From: Candidatus Gracilibacteria bacterium
GTDB taxonomy: Bacteria > Patescibacteriota > Gracilibacteria > UBA1369 > UBA12473
Direction of reading: 5' to 3'
Assembly: GCA_041658685.1 (NCBI GenBank)
Contig: JBAZZS010000001.1
Coordinates: 539,576-603,575, forward strand
DNA: 64,000 nucleotides
Shown here: piece by piece, positions 25,416 to 34,659 of the stretch
Position numbering within the stretch: position 1 is the stretch's first letter
Layout of the letters: each line of letters begins with the position of its first letter
Notes under the pieces: generated by a model
Databases searched by the model: none
Told to the model about the DNA's origin: nothing
The model's input: the letters and a program-made list of their open reading frames with translations, nothing else
Translations under genes and position numbers: made by a program

Positions 25416-27284
25416 ATGGATTTCTTTTCTCGTCTCATGCGACGTGGCGCGCCTTTCATTCTCGCCGCTCTTTTAATGACGGTTTTTTTCCAAGTTCCAA
25501 TCTCTTCCGCAAGCACTCCTTTTAAGGATCTCGGAACCACCTACGCCGACACCATTCAATACCTTCAAGACAAAGGCGTTGTCCAAGGTTATTCCGGCTT
25601 TTATTTCTACCCTGAAAGATCCATCACCCGCGCCGAATTCATTAAAATTTTATTAAAAAATTATGGATTCGATCCCGACACCGTCACCCAATATTCCAAT
25701 CATTACATCGATGTTCCAAAAAGTATGTGGTTTGCCCCTTACATTGAGCGCGCGTTCGAATTGGGTATTTTAGACGATAAACAAGCCATTTACCCCAATG
25801 AACCCATCACTCGAGTCGAAGCCGCCAAACACGTTCTCTCCTTACTCGGAATATCTCTTCCCCGATTACTCAACGAAAGCGAATGGACCCTTTCTTATAA
25901 GGACGTGAGTTACGACGCTTGGTTTGCACCCATCGTGCTTTACGCCCAAAATTACGGTCTTCTCGGACCTCTTGATCCCGCAAGCACCGACTATTTCTCT
26001 CCCGTCCAAAGAATGTCACGCGGAGAAGCCACTCAACTGGTTTACAACACGGACATTTATCTTTACGGAAACCAAATCATGGACAGCACCGTCGAAACCG
26101 AAGAAGGCCCGGTTTACACAACCACCTACAGCACGGTCACCAACGGATCCGTCACTTATGACATCCCCAATTTCGACATCTTTTTGGATGTATGGACTCG
26201 AATTCACGAAGAATTCTACGGACACGACAACCTCGACGATGAAGCTTTGATGTACCAAGCGCTCGAAGGATTGATGGAAGCACTCGGCGATCCGTACAGT
26301 GTTTTCCTGGATCCCCCGGCCAGCACCGAATTGGACAATGTTTTAACCGGAACCCTCTCCGGCATTGGCGCCACACTCTTTGAAACCGACGAAGGCGTCA
26401 TTATCCAAAATTTCCTCCAGGATGCTCCGGGAGAAGCCGCGGGATTGAAAGTCAATGATATAATCACCGCAGTGGATGGCGTAGACGTCACAGGAATGAA
26501 CGCTTCGGATTTGGGAGGAATCATCCGAGGAGAATCGGGAACAACCGTCCAAATCACCGTCAAAAGAACGGGAACCACCGCGCCCCTGACTTACACTTAT
26601 ACCGTCACACGAGAAGTCCTCAATTTCAGCTATATTTCAGGAGAAATCATAAAAAACGATATCCTCTATATCGACATCAATCTTTTTGATGACCTGAGTT
26701 TCATCGACTTCACGCAAACCGTAACGGATTTAATGGAAGAAGACCCCAATTATACGGGAATGATCGTCGATCTGCGCGACAATGGCGGAGGCTACCTCAA
26801 CTCCGTGCATTCCGTAATCGGACATTTTATCCCGTATGGACAAGCCGCCTTTTTTGTCCAATACAGCGAAAATGAAAATTCCTTATACCTCTCCACCGGA
26901 AACGGTGAATTCGCCAAACTTCCTTTGGTGATTTTGATCAATGAAAACACCGCGTCCGCCGCGGAAATCATGGCCATTGCGCTCAAAGAAAAAGCCGATG
27001 CCATCCTGGTTGGAAAAACCACCTATGGAAAAGGCACGGTCCAATCCCTCGTAAACTACGCAGACGGTTCTTCTCTCAAACTCACGATCGCGGAATGGCG
27101 CAGTCCGGAATTTCACAGCATCAACGGCATCGGGCTCTCCCCCCATTACGATGTCTCTATCTCGGATGAAAACATTGCCATGGGCGAAGATCCTCAACTC
27201 AATAAAGCGATTGAAATAATGAAAAATGAAATTGAAAAAGACCGTGACGCCGAAGAATACACATGGGGTCTGCTCCAAGATTAA
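25416..27284 (+). CDS. SLH-domain C-terminal processing peptidase (family S41)
   Basis: From the ATG at 25416 (MDFFSRLMRR) the product has 622 residues. Following a signal peptide are SLH repeats that bind cell-wall polymer or S-layer anchor (TPFKDLGTTYADTIQYLQDKG, then a second FAPYIERAFELGILDD and a third FAPIVLYAQNYGLL). A PDZ domain (DEGVIIQNFLQDAPGEAAGLK, IITAVDGVDVTG) precedes the S41 protease with Ser in NENTASAAEI and Lys in YGKGTVQ. It should act outside the membrane, anchored to the wall. Its substrates may be surface proteins such as those encoded nearby; this is inference. A longer start at 25251 is unlikely. Confidence 0.92.
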   Translation: MDFFSRLMRRGAPFILAALLMTVFFQVPISSASTPFKDLGTTYADTIQYLQDKGVVQGYSGFYFYPERSITRAEFIKILLKNYGFDPDTVTQYSNHYIDVPKSMWFAPYIERAFELGILDDKQAIYPNEPITRVEAAKHVLSLLGISLPRLLNESEWTLSYKDVSYDAWFAPIVLYAQNYGLLGPLDPASTDYFSPVQRMSRGEATQLVYNTDIYLYGNQIMDSTVETEEGPVYTTTYSTVTNGSVTYDIPNFDIFLDVWTRIHEEFYGHDNLDDEALMYQALEGLMEALGDPYSVFLDPPASTELDNVLTGTLSGIGATLFETDEGVIIQNFLQDAPGEAAGLKVNDIITAVDGVDVTGMNASDLGGIIRGESGTTVQITVKRTGTTAPLTYTYTVTREVLNFSYISGEIIKNDILYIDINLFDDLSFIDFTQTVTDLMEEDPNYTGMIVDLRDNGGGYLNSVHSVIGHFIPYGQAAFFVQYSENENSLYLSTGNGEFAKLPLVILINENTASAAEIMAIALKEKADAILVGKTTYGKGTVQSLVNYADGSSLKLTIAEWRSPEFHSINGIGLSPHYDVSISDENIAMGEDPQLNKAIEIMKNEIEKDRDAEEYTWGLLQD

Positions 27285-27317
27285 AAAAACAAAACCGAAT
27301 TTTCAATAACTTTCAAA

Positions 27318-27347
27318 AAGAGCCCCATCCAAAGGGGCTCTTTTTTT
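27318..27347 (+). terminator. Terminator after the S41 peptidase
   Basis: AAGAGCCCC (27318-27326) pairs with GGGGCTCTT (27334-27342) around a seven-base loop, followed by T residues. Confidence 0.85.
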
Positions 27348-27411
27348 GAAATTGCGTTCAAATCCATTCCAGAATAAGCTTCTTCCGACAATTCGCTTCA
27401 CTCACAAAAAA

Positions 27412-28131
27412 ATGGACCTTCAAACCTCCTTAATCTTAGCCCTCGGCATTGGCATCGGATTTTTCGCACAAACCGTATTTGGTTTTGCCGCGACCTTGAT
27501 TGCCTTCCCGATTTTAATGATTGTTTTAAGCCTGCAAAAATCCATTGCCTTAACATCAATCTTCCTACTCTTATTCAGCAGTATTTTGGTTTACCAAAAC
27601 CGAAAACTGATGAACAAAAAAATTGTTCTGGAAATGGGAATTGGAGGCATAATTGGGCTCGTGATCGGCGTCCAAATTCTCAAACTCGGTAATCCTGAAA
27701 TCCTCAATAAATTACTGGGCGTTTTCATCGTGCTTTATGCCTCTTACTCCTTCATCAAAAAACGCGAAATCAAAATCTTCAACAAATTGGGCTTTTTATT
27801 TTCCTTCCTGGGCGGATTCTTTTCCGGTTTATTTTCGTCCGGAGGCCCGCTTTTCATCACCTATATTTATAATAAAATTGAAAAAACGGACGTCGTACGA
27901 GCCACGCTCATCGGAATATTGGGCATCATCAATGTATTACGAGTCCCACTCCTTATTCAAAGCGAAATGTTGAACCGTGAAACAATGATTCAAGCCATAG
28001 TCCTTCTTCCCGTTTTCCTCATTTCACTCTATCTCGGCAACAAATTTTACAAAAAAATGGACGAAAAAATATTCAAGCAACTGTTCATCGTTCTGTTGTT
28101 GATTATGGGAATTTCGCTGATTGTGAAATAA
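27412..28131 (+). CDS. TauE/SafE-family membrane transporter
   Basis: The 239-residue product (ATG at 27412, MDLQTSLILALG) is a polytopic membrane protein with about eight hydrophobic helices in two halves. It shows the family features GFFAQTVFGFAATLIAFP in the first half and SFLGGFFSGLFSSGGPLF in the second. TauE/SafE proteins are proposed exporters of sulfite, sulfoacetate or other organic anions; the substrate here is unknown. The start was moved downstream because the longer frame begins inside the terminator of the previous gene. Confidence 0.88.
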   Translation: MDLQTSLILALGIGIGFFAQTVFGFAATLIAFPILMIVLSLQKSIALTSIFLLLFSSILVYQNRKLMNKKIVLEMGIGGIIGLVIGVQILKLGNPEILNKLLGVFIVLYASYSFIKKREIKIFNKLGFLFSFLGGFFSGLFSSGGPLFITYIYNKIEKTDVVRATLIGILGIINVLRVPLLIQSEMLNRETMIQAIVLLPVFLISLYLGNKFYKKMDEKIFKQLFIVLLLIMGISLIVK

Positions 28132-28133
28132 AA

Positions 28134-30254
28134 TTATTTCGCCATCATCACCTCATCCTTATCTCTCTGCTTCAGCAACTGCTCCGGATTGGTGGTCACG
28201 ATTTTATCTTCACTGTACGACGCGATGATCTGAATGGCCACATGTTGTAAACCGGCGAAAAAGAGACCTTGGCCCACACCACTGTTCAACAACATATAGC
28301 GTTCACCTTGCGTCAAATTGAATACCCCGGTCAACACCTCCATGGCCGCCGGCGATTGTTTTAACAAAAGTTGCAATGAAGAATTGCTCACAATCGGCTT
28401 CCCGAATGAATTTTTCATAAAATCTTCCACATCCTGTGTGATGGTGGAAACCCCAAGATAATATTTGCGAGCGCGTTTGACGAGCCCAAACAAAAACTTG
28501 GCCGAATCCTCATGTTGCATCATGATCCAGGCTTCATCAATAACAAGAATGCGACGTTTCAATTGACTGCGCACACGATTCCACAAATAATTCAAAATAA
28601 TATACATGGCGATCGGGCGAAGAGAATCTTCCAAATCACGAATCGAAAACACAACCAACTTGCTGTCGAGTTCGACATTGGTGGCTTGATTAAAAATCCC
28701 GCCAAACGTTCCGGTGGTGTATTTTTGAATCCGTTGAGCCAGCTCGGTTGCGCCCTCCATCGAGGACAACACGCTATAAAAATCATTCATGGTCGGAGGT
28801 TCAAAATGCGCGGGATCCGGCGTGTCCATCGTAATGCCTTTGGTCGCATACGTATCGAGCAACGCTTTATCGATGAGCGCCTCTTCCGAAGCCGTCATTT
28901 GGCCGAACATCAATTTCATCAAACCCGTGAGGTCGATGACCGCGGAACGGAGCAAGTCCCCGGGTTTCATTTCATCCTGATCGAGCGGCTTGGGTAAATC
29001 AAACGGATTGATACGACGGTCAGAGTTGAGCGATACGCGAAGATACGACCCGCCCACGGTTTGCGAAAGCGCTTCGTATTCATTTTCAGGATCGATCACA
29101 ATCACATCCGTGCCCATCATCAAACTGCGTAAAATCTCAAGTTTCACGGCATAAGACTTTCCGGCCCCGGATTTGGCAAACACCACGGCATTGGCATTTT
29201 CAAGGGAAAATCGATCAAAAATAATCAAACTGTCGTTGTGGCGATTGAGCCCGTACAAAATTCCTTTATTGGAAGTGAGTTCGGATGAAATAAACGGAAA
29301 AGTCGAGGAAAGCGGAGACGTGTTCATATTGTGCGCCACTTCCAATTCATCGAGCGCCAAAGGAAGAGAAGAATTGAACGCATGATTCATACGAAGATCC
29401 GCGCGACGCGTGAGCACCAATTTTCCTCCGAGCAAACTCTCGATTTGCTTGGTGATACGTTCGAGTTTTTTCTCATCTTCGTGATACACCGTAAAATAAA
29501 GTGCAAATTGAAAAAATTTCTCCTGGCCTCGTTGCAAATCGGTACGAAGCTCTTCCGCATCCTCAAGTGCGGTTTCCAAAGCCGGATCACGAACCTGACC
29601 TTTATCTCGAGACATGTGAATGCTGGATTGAAATTTCGCCACCTGCGATTTGAGCGTTTTCATGATTTTCTCCGAAGAAATCGGATAAATAAATTGCGCG
29701 ATGTCCATGGTCACATCAAAGTTGACCACCGGAGAAAGCCAGTTGGTATCAATATAACGAGGGTAAGAAAACACAAAGAAACTCTTGGCAAAAACGCCAT
29801 CCATCAACACATGATTGAACGCGATTTCCGTGGAAGAAGGAGCAATCAAATCTCGAATCGTGGACATGCCTTGTTGAAAAATCTTTTCCGCTTCAATGAC
29901 TTTTTTCTTATCTTCAAGGGAAAGTTTGGTAAAATCCGCATGGCCATCCTCGTCTTTGGGAAGGTTCTCAAGAGAAGCGGCGGCATGATTGGAAGCTGCC
30001 GAACCCGTGCCGGAGACTCCGGACGTCCCCTCTTTTTGCGCTTTTAAAGACTGACCTTTAACGCGATTCGCCTCAGTTCGGGCTTTCCAATCAGCCTTGA
30101 ATTTGGCAAAAAATCCTAATTTTACCGGCTTGATTGGCTTGGCCGCAGGGGCCATTGCAACAGCCGTCTCCGTGGCTTGTGGAGCCACAGAAGCGCCATT
30201 CGGCACTGCGGTCGATATTGGAGTTTGATTTGTGTTTTGGACGGTTTCAGTCAT
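28134..30254 (-). CDS. VirB4/TraC-like ATPase
   Basis: The 706-residue product resembles the motor ATPases of type IV secretion and conjugation. After a low-complexity N-terminus (about 130 residues, Ala/Pro/Thr then Lys-rich) comes a VirB4 N-domain, then Walker A KSGAGKS (361-367), a DVIVIDPENEYEAL strand and Walker B RRILVIDEAW near residue 575. VirB4-like proteins are common in CPR chromosomes without a full secretion system, and may work with type IV pili or DNA uptake. No partner Vir genes are in the window; prepilin peptidase is encoded at 58898. Upstream is an extended -10 (TGC TATAAT, 30281-30289). Confidence 0.9.
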   Translation of the reverse strand: MTETVQNTNQTPISTAVPNGASVAPQATETAVAMAPAAKPIKPVKLGFFAKFKADWKARTEANRVKGQSLKAQKEGTSGVSGTGSAASNHAAASLENLPKDEDGHADFTKLSLEDKKKVIEAEKIFQQGMSTIRDLIAPSSTEIAFNHVLMDGVFAKSFFVFSYPRYIDTNWLSPVVNFDVTMDIAQFIYPISSEKIMKTLKSQVAKFQSSIHMSRDKGQVRDPALETALEDAEELRTDLQRGQEKFFQFALYFTVYHEDEKKLERITKQIESLLGGKLVLTRRADLRMNHAFNSSLPLALDELEVAHNMNTSPLSSTFPFISSELTSNKGILYGLNRHNDSLIIFDRFSLENANAVVFAKSGAGKSYAVKLEILRSLMMGTDVIVIDPENEYEALSQTVGGSYLRVSLNSDRRINPFDLPKPLDQDEMKPGDLLRSAVIDLTGLMKLMFGQMTASEEALIDKALLDTYATKGITMDTPDPAHFEPPTMNDFYSVLSSMEGATELAQRIQKYTTGTFGGIFNQATNVELDSKLVVFSIRDLEDSLRPIAMYIILNYLWNRVRSQLKRRILVIDEAWIMMQHEDSAKFLFGLVKRARKYYLGVSTITQDVEDFMKNSFGKPIVSNSSLQLLLKQSPAAMEVLTGVFNLTQGERYMLLNSGVGQGLFFAGLQHVAIQIIASYSEDKIVTTNPEQLLKQRDKDEVMMAK

Positions 30255-30280
30255 GGGGTTCCCGGGTTTTAAATCTTATA

Positions 30281-30289
30281 ATTATAGCA
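30281..30289 (-). promoter_or_regulatory. Extended -10 of the VirB4-like gene
   Basis: On the minus strand TGC is followed by TATAAT, ending 26 bases before the ATG at 30254. Predicted leader about 20 bases, without a Shine-Dalgarno. Confidence 0.5.
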
Positions 30290-30332
30290 AAAAAGCCGAG
30301 AGAATTCAATGTGAAACCATTATAAAAAATTC

Positions 30333-31610
30333 CTAACGATCCCCCTCTTTAGCCTTACTGGCTGTAACAGCATCCAAATAAGCTAAAATCAACGGGGTCA
30401 AAAGACTTGCAACAACAATCGTGTTTTTATACAAAAAATCCGGATCAGGGGTTGTTATATAAGTATCAACTCCATCCTGAGACTCTATACGGACAACAAA
30501 TCTACCCGTTGAAGGATGACGCCCTAAACATTTTGCCGCCTTCATAGCACGTTCCGATTTCGCTTCTAATAGTGTAGAAAGATCCTCAAGATTACAAGGA
30601 GCTCTTCCTCCTAAAAAAATTTCCGGTTTACTTTCATTCTTTAAAGTAGAAACAGCTCCAATCCCAACAGAAAGAGTTAAAGCTCTATGATCCTCGCCAT
30701 CTAAAACAATAGGTCCTTTTTTTTCATTGGTTTTTCCTGAAGGAATAACAAAAGGATCTTTAAGTACCGCGTCCTGAATTCTTATCGCAGCCAAAACCGC
30801 CTTTGCTTGATCTGTATTTGGCATAAATATAATCGCCTCATCCCCTCCTGCGGCACAAAGGAGATCTTCCGGACGAATAATCGAACGAATACGTCTAAAA
30901 AATTCTCCTATAATATAATCTCCTGCAATTTGCCCATATCGATCATTAGCTTTCTTAAAGGAATCCAAATCCATAAAAAGTTGAGCACACGGAAATTCAA
31001 CACGTTGAGCAAAACTCAATGCAGTTCTTCGACTCTGATCAAAAGCCTCCCGGGTTAATGCCCCATATTCTCCCCATTTTTCATGATGACTCTTTTCAAT
31101 AGAAGCTCCCAAAATCCCCGTCATCGCCGCCCGAAACTCTGTGCATGTATCCTCAAAAGCAAGATCCCTCATAGGCCCCTCAGCAAAAACAACCGGCTTA
31201 GCCAATCTTGTTACAACTCCATTAAATCGCTCCCTATAACCCGGCAAAAACTGATCTAATGACTCAAGAATATCTAAATGTTCCGATTGAACAACCCTTG
31301 AAATCACGGTCGTCAAACGATCCAAACGGATCAATTGTTCTTCCCTTCCAAGAAATTGTAAAGATTCTTGATCTGGATTTTCATATAATAAACAAGAAGA
31401 CACTTCGGGAAGAAATGAAAGCCTTTCACGAAAAAACTGAATTAAAGATTCAACAAATTTCCCATATCTTTCAGGAGTAGCAAGCGTTTGCCCTTGGAAT
31501 ACAACCGGATGCCTCGCTTTGTCTACAGCTTCCACCCCCACCAACCTCGCGGGCTTCCAAAAAGAAATTGGTTGTAAAGGGAATGTTAATTTTCCAGAAA
31601 GAAAAGACAT
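30333..31610 (-). CDS. GGDEF-domain protein (putative diguanylate cyclase), membrane-anchored at the C-terminus
   Basis: GGDEF proteins make cyclic di-GMP from two GTP. The 425-residue product has a helical N-terminal 200 residues without a known sensor domain, then a GGDEF domain with the metal site LFMDLDSFKKANDRYG (211-226) and the signature GGDEA (255-259) in place of GGDEF/GGEEF. The terminal Phe-to-Ala change is tolerated in some enzymes, so activity is uncertain. A hydrophobic segment close to the C-terminus (IVVASLLTPLILAYLDAV) probably inserts in the membrane, an unusual polarity. Confidence 0.85.
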   Translation of the reverse strand: MSFLSGKLTFPLQPISFWKPARLVGVEAVDKARHPVVFQGQTLATPERYGKFVESLIQFFRERLSFLPEVSSCLLYENPDQESLQFLGREEQLIRLDRLTTVISRVVQSEHLDILESLDQFLPGYRERFNGVVTRLAKPVVFAEGPMRDLAFEDTCTEFRAAMTGILGASIEKSHHEKWGEYGALTREAFDQSRRTALSFAQRVEFPCAQLFMDLDSFKKANDRYGQIAGDYIIGEFFRRIRSIIRPEDLLCAAGGDEAIIFMPNTDQAKAVLAAIRIQDAVLKDPFVIPSGKTNEKKGPIVLDGEDHRALTLSVGIGAVSTLKNESKPEIFLGGRAPCNLEDLSTLLEAKSERAMKAAKCLGRHPSTGRFVVRIESQDGVDTYITTPDPDFLYKNTIVVASLLTPLILAYLDAVTASKAKEGDR

Positions 31611-31723
31611 AACACTAAATCATTTAATAACTACAAAACCCCAATCAGAAGAAGAGACGAATTTAATCATTTTTAATCATATTTGTCAACCCCACCTCAC
31701 TTCCCCTACCACTCCTTTCCAAT

Positions 31724-31737
31724 TTTGTGCTAAAGTT
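31724..31737 (+). promoter_or_regulatory. gyrA promoter element shared with gyrB
   Basis: TTTGTGCTAAAGTT contains an extended -10 (TGC TAAAGT). It ends 41 bases before the gyrA ATG; the identical 14-mer ends 40 bases before the gyrB ATG. Confidence 0.55.
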
Positions 31738-31778
31738 ACGCAGTAAAAATTTCCTCTACTTCTTATTGATTCCTTATT

Positions 31779-34592
31779 ATGCCTAAGAAAAATGACGGTC
31801 AGAATCCTAACGATTCAACCCCCAACAAGCAACCTAAAAAACCGAAAAAAGACTTGACTCAAAAACCCGAGGAAAAGAAAGCAAAAAAGGCGCCAATTGA
31901 AGCGACGCCCGAACCATCAAAAGAGGCTGAAAAAATTATAAAATCAACTCCCGAGATCACAGAAACCCCGGCAACGGTTGAAGCCACGGCCACCCCCCTC
32001 CCCGAAGTCGGAGGAGACGGCAACACCCCAACCCCCACCCTATTCACCGCCTTGGCCGCCAACGAACGCCTGCGCTCCATTTCCGATGAAATGGAAACCT
32101 GCTACCTCGATTACGCCATGAGCGTGATCGTGTCCCGCGCCTTACCCGATGTTCGCGACGGATTGAAACCCGTGCATCGCCGCATCCTTTACGTAATGCA
32201 AGAAACCGGACTTCGTTCCACTGCCAAATACCGCAAATCCGCGAACGTGGTCGGAGATGTTTTAGGTAAATACCATCCTCATGGCGACACGGCCGTATAC
32301 GACTCCATGGTTCGTATGGCCCAAAGCTTTTCGCTCCGATACCCGCTCGTGGACGGACAAGGAAACTTTGGTTCCATCGACGGAGACAGCGCCGCCGCCT
32401 ACCGTTACACCGAGGCCAAAATGACCAAAATCGCGGAAGAAATGCTTGCAGACATTGATAAAGAAACCGTGGACTGGACCGAAAACTACGACGGCACGCG
32501 AAAAGAACCCACCGTACTCCCCACCAAAATCCCTCAACTCCTTCTCAACGGGACCATGGGAATTGCCGTGGGTATGGCCACCAACATCCCACCTCATAAC
32601 CTTGGAGAACTCGTGGACGGACTCGTGGCCCTCATCGACAACCCGGAAATCACGATCGAAGAACTCATGGCCTATATCAAAGGTCCCGATTTTCCGACCG
32701 CAGGACTTATTTATGACAACGAAGCCATCAAAAACATGTACGTGAACGGACGAGGCGGCATTGTGATGCGCGCCCGCGCCGAAATCGAAGAGCTCAAAAA
32801 CGGAAAATCCATCATTCGAGTGGATGAAATCCCCTATCAAGTCAACAAAGCCACGCTCATCGAAAAAATGGCGGACTTGGTGCGTGACAAAAAACTCATG
32901 GGAATTTCCGACCTCCGCGACGAATCCAGCCGCGACGAAATTCGCATCATCATTGAACTCAAACGAGACGCTTATCCTAAAAAAGTCCTCAATCGTTTGT
33001 ACCAACTCACCCAAATGCAAACGAATTTTAACATGAACATGATCGCGCTCGTGGACGGACTCCAACCGCGCCTTCTCAACCTAAAAGAAGTGCTCAAATA
33101 CTTCCTCAAACATCGCAAAAAAGTCATCACGCGCCGCACCGAATACGAACTCAAAATCGCCAAAGCCCGCGCCCACATTCTCGAAGGTCTCAAAACCGCG
33201 CTCGATAACATCGATGCCGTAATCGAAACCATTAAAAAATCCGCCACCAAAGAAGAAGCGAGTCTCTCTTTACAGAAAAAATTCAAACTCTCCGAGCTTC
33301 AAGCCGAAGCCATTCTTGAGATGCGCCTCCAAACCCTGGCCGGGCTCGAACATCAAAAAATCGAAGACGAATATAAGGAAAAAATCGCTCTCATCGCAGA
33401 ATTGGAAGGCATTTTATTGGATGCCGGAAAAATCGAAACCATTATGAAAAAAGAACTCGCGGAAATGAAAGAAAAATACGGAGATCCTCGTCGCACCGAA
33501 ATCGTGCCTCATGCCGTGGGAGAAATTTCCGCCAAAGACACAATCCCGAACGAGCCCATGCTCGTGATCCTCACCGAGGAAAACTACGTCAAACGTGTCA
33601 CGCCTTCTTCTTTCCGCACCCAAAGACGCGGAGGCAAAGGCATCATTGGCATGTCCACCAAAGAAGAAGATGAAATTGCCATTTTGCGCTACGCCAACAA
33701 CCACGACGAACTTTTGTACTTCACCAATCGAGGTCGTGTGTTCAAATTGCCGGTGTACGAAATCCCGCAAACCTCTCGCACCGCCAAAGGCCAAGCCATC
33801 GTCAACCTCCTTCAACTCGAAAAAGACGAACGCGTAACCGCCATCTTGGGTATGAATGAAAGCTTTACCGGAAAATACCTGTTTATGGGAACCTCCAAAG
33901 GTACAGTCAAAAAAACCGCGGTGGAAGAATTCAAAAATGTACGAAAAAGCGGGCTCATTGCCATCAAGTTGCGCCCGGACGATGAACTCGAATGGGTCAA
34001 AGAGACTTCAGGCAACGATCGCGTGGTCATTGTGACCCAAGGCGCTCAATGCATTCAATTCGACGAAAACGATGTGCGCCCGCTCGGACGCGCCTCTATG
34101 GGAGTTCGTGGCATTCGCCTCAAAGGAACGAATGACATTGTCATCCAAATGGACATCATCCAAAAAGAAGGCGCAGACCTTTTGATTGTCACGGAAAACG
34201 GACTGGGAAAACGCACCCCGCTCATCAGCTACCGCTTCCAATCTCGTGGAGGATCCGGAATCAAAACCGCCAACCTCACCCCGAAAACCGGTAAAATCGT
34301 TGGAGCTCGTATCCTTGCAGAAGACATCGAAGGCGATCTCGTGATTGTGTCAAAAGTGGGACAAATCATCCGACTCCCCTTGGAATCCATTCCGGGCCGC
34401 GGACGTGCAACCCAAGGCGTGTATTTGATGCGCCTCAACAAAGATGATCATGTGGCCTCCATTTCCATCATCAACAAAACCACCGAGGCGGAAGAAGCCG
34501 AGGAAGGAACGATTGAAGGAGAAGAAGGCGAAAAAACGGAAGTAAAAGCCAAAAAAACCAAGGTCGCCGAACAGCCAACGTTGAAAATTTAG
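31779..34592 (+). CDS. gyrA: DNA gyrase subunit A with a long N-terminal extension
   Basis: GyrA cuts and rejoins DNA and wraps it for negative supercoiling. The 937-residue product has the winged-helix core starting SISDEMETCYLDYAMSVIVS, the catalytic Tyr in AAYRYTEAKM, and a C-terminal beta-pinwheel with the GyrA box QRRGGKG, which marks gyrase rather than topoisomerase IV. About 95 residues before the core are low-complexity (Lys, Pro, Glu, Thr), which normal GyrA lacks. The C-terminus has a Glu-rich then Lys-rich tail. The start at 31779 fits the promoter; a second in-frame Met is not near the core. Confidence 0.97.
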   Translation: MPKKNDGQNPNDSTPNKQPKKPKKDLTQKPEEKKAKKAPIEATPEPSKEAEKIIKSTPEITETPATVEATATPLPEVGGDGNTPTPTLFTALAANERLRSISDEMETCYLDYAMSVIVSRALPDVRDGLKPVHRRILYVMQETGLRSTAKYRKSANVVGDVLGKYHPHGDTAVYDSMVRMAQSFSLRYPLVDGQGNFGSIDGDSAAAYRYTEAKMTKIAEEMLADIDKETVDWTENYDGTRKEPTVLPTKIPQLLLNGTMGIAVGMATNIPPHNLGELVDGLVALIDNPEITIEELMAYIKGPDFPTAGLIYDNEAIKNMYVNGRGGIVMRARAEIEELKNGKSIIRVDEIPYQVNKATLIEKMADLVRDKKLMGISDLRDESSRDEIRIIIELKRDAYPKKVLNRLYQLTQMQTNFNMNMIALVDGLQPRLLNLKEVLKYFLKHRKKVITRRTEYELKIAKARAHILEGLKTALDNIDAVIETIKKSATKEEASLSLQKKFKLSELQAEAILEMRLQTLAGLEHQKIEDEYKEKIALIAELEGILLDAGKIETIMKKELAEMKEKYGDPRRTEIVPHAVGEISAKDTIPNEPMLVILTEENYVKRVTPSSFRTQRRGGKGIIGMSTKEEDEIAILRYANNHDELLYFTNRGRVFKLPVYEIPQTSRTAKGQAIVNLLQLEKDERVTAILGMNESFTGKYLFMGTSKGTVKKTAVEEFKNVRKSGLIAIKLRPDDELEWVKETSGNDRVVIVTQGAQCIQFDENDVRPLGRASMGVRGIRLKGTNDIVIQMDIIQKEGADLLIVTENGLGKRTPLISYRFQSRGGSGIKTANLTPKTGKIVGARILAEDIEGDLVIVSKVGQIIRLPLESIPGRGRATQGVYLMRLNKDDHVASISIINKTTEAEEAEEGTIEGEEGEKTEVKAKKTKVAEQPTLKI

Positions 34593-34659
34593 CACGCACA
34601 TAGCGCATTTGATCATTCGTAATTTCTATACATTGATCATTTTCTAACTCCCTTCCCCA

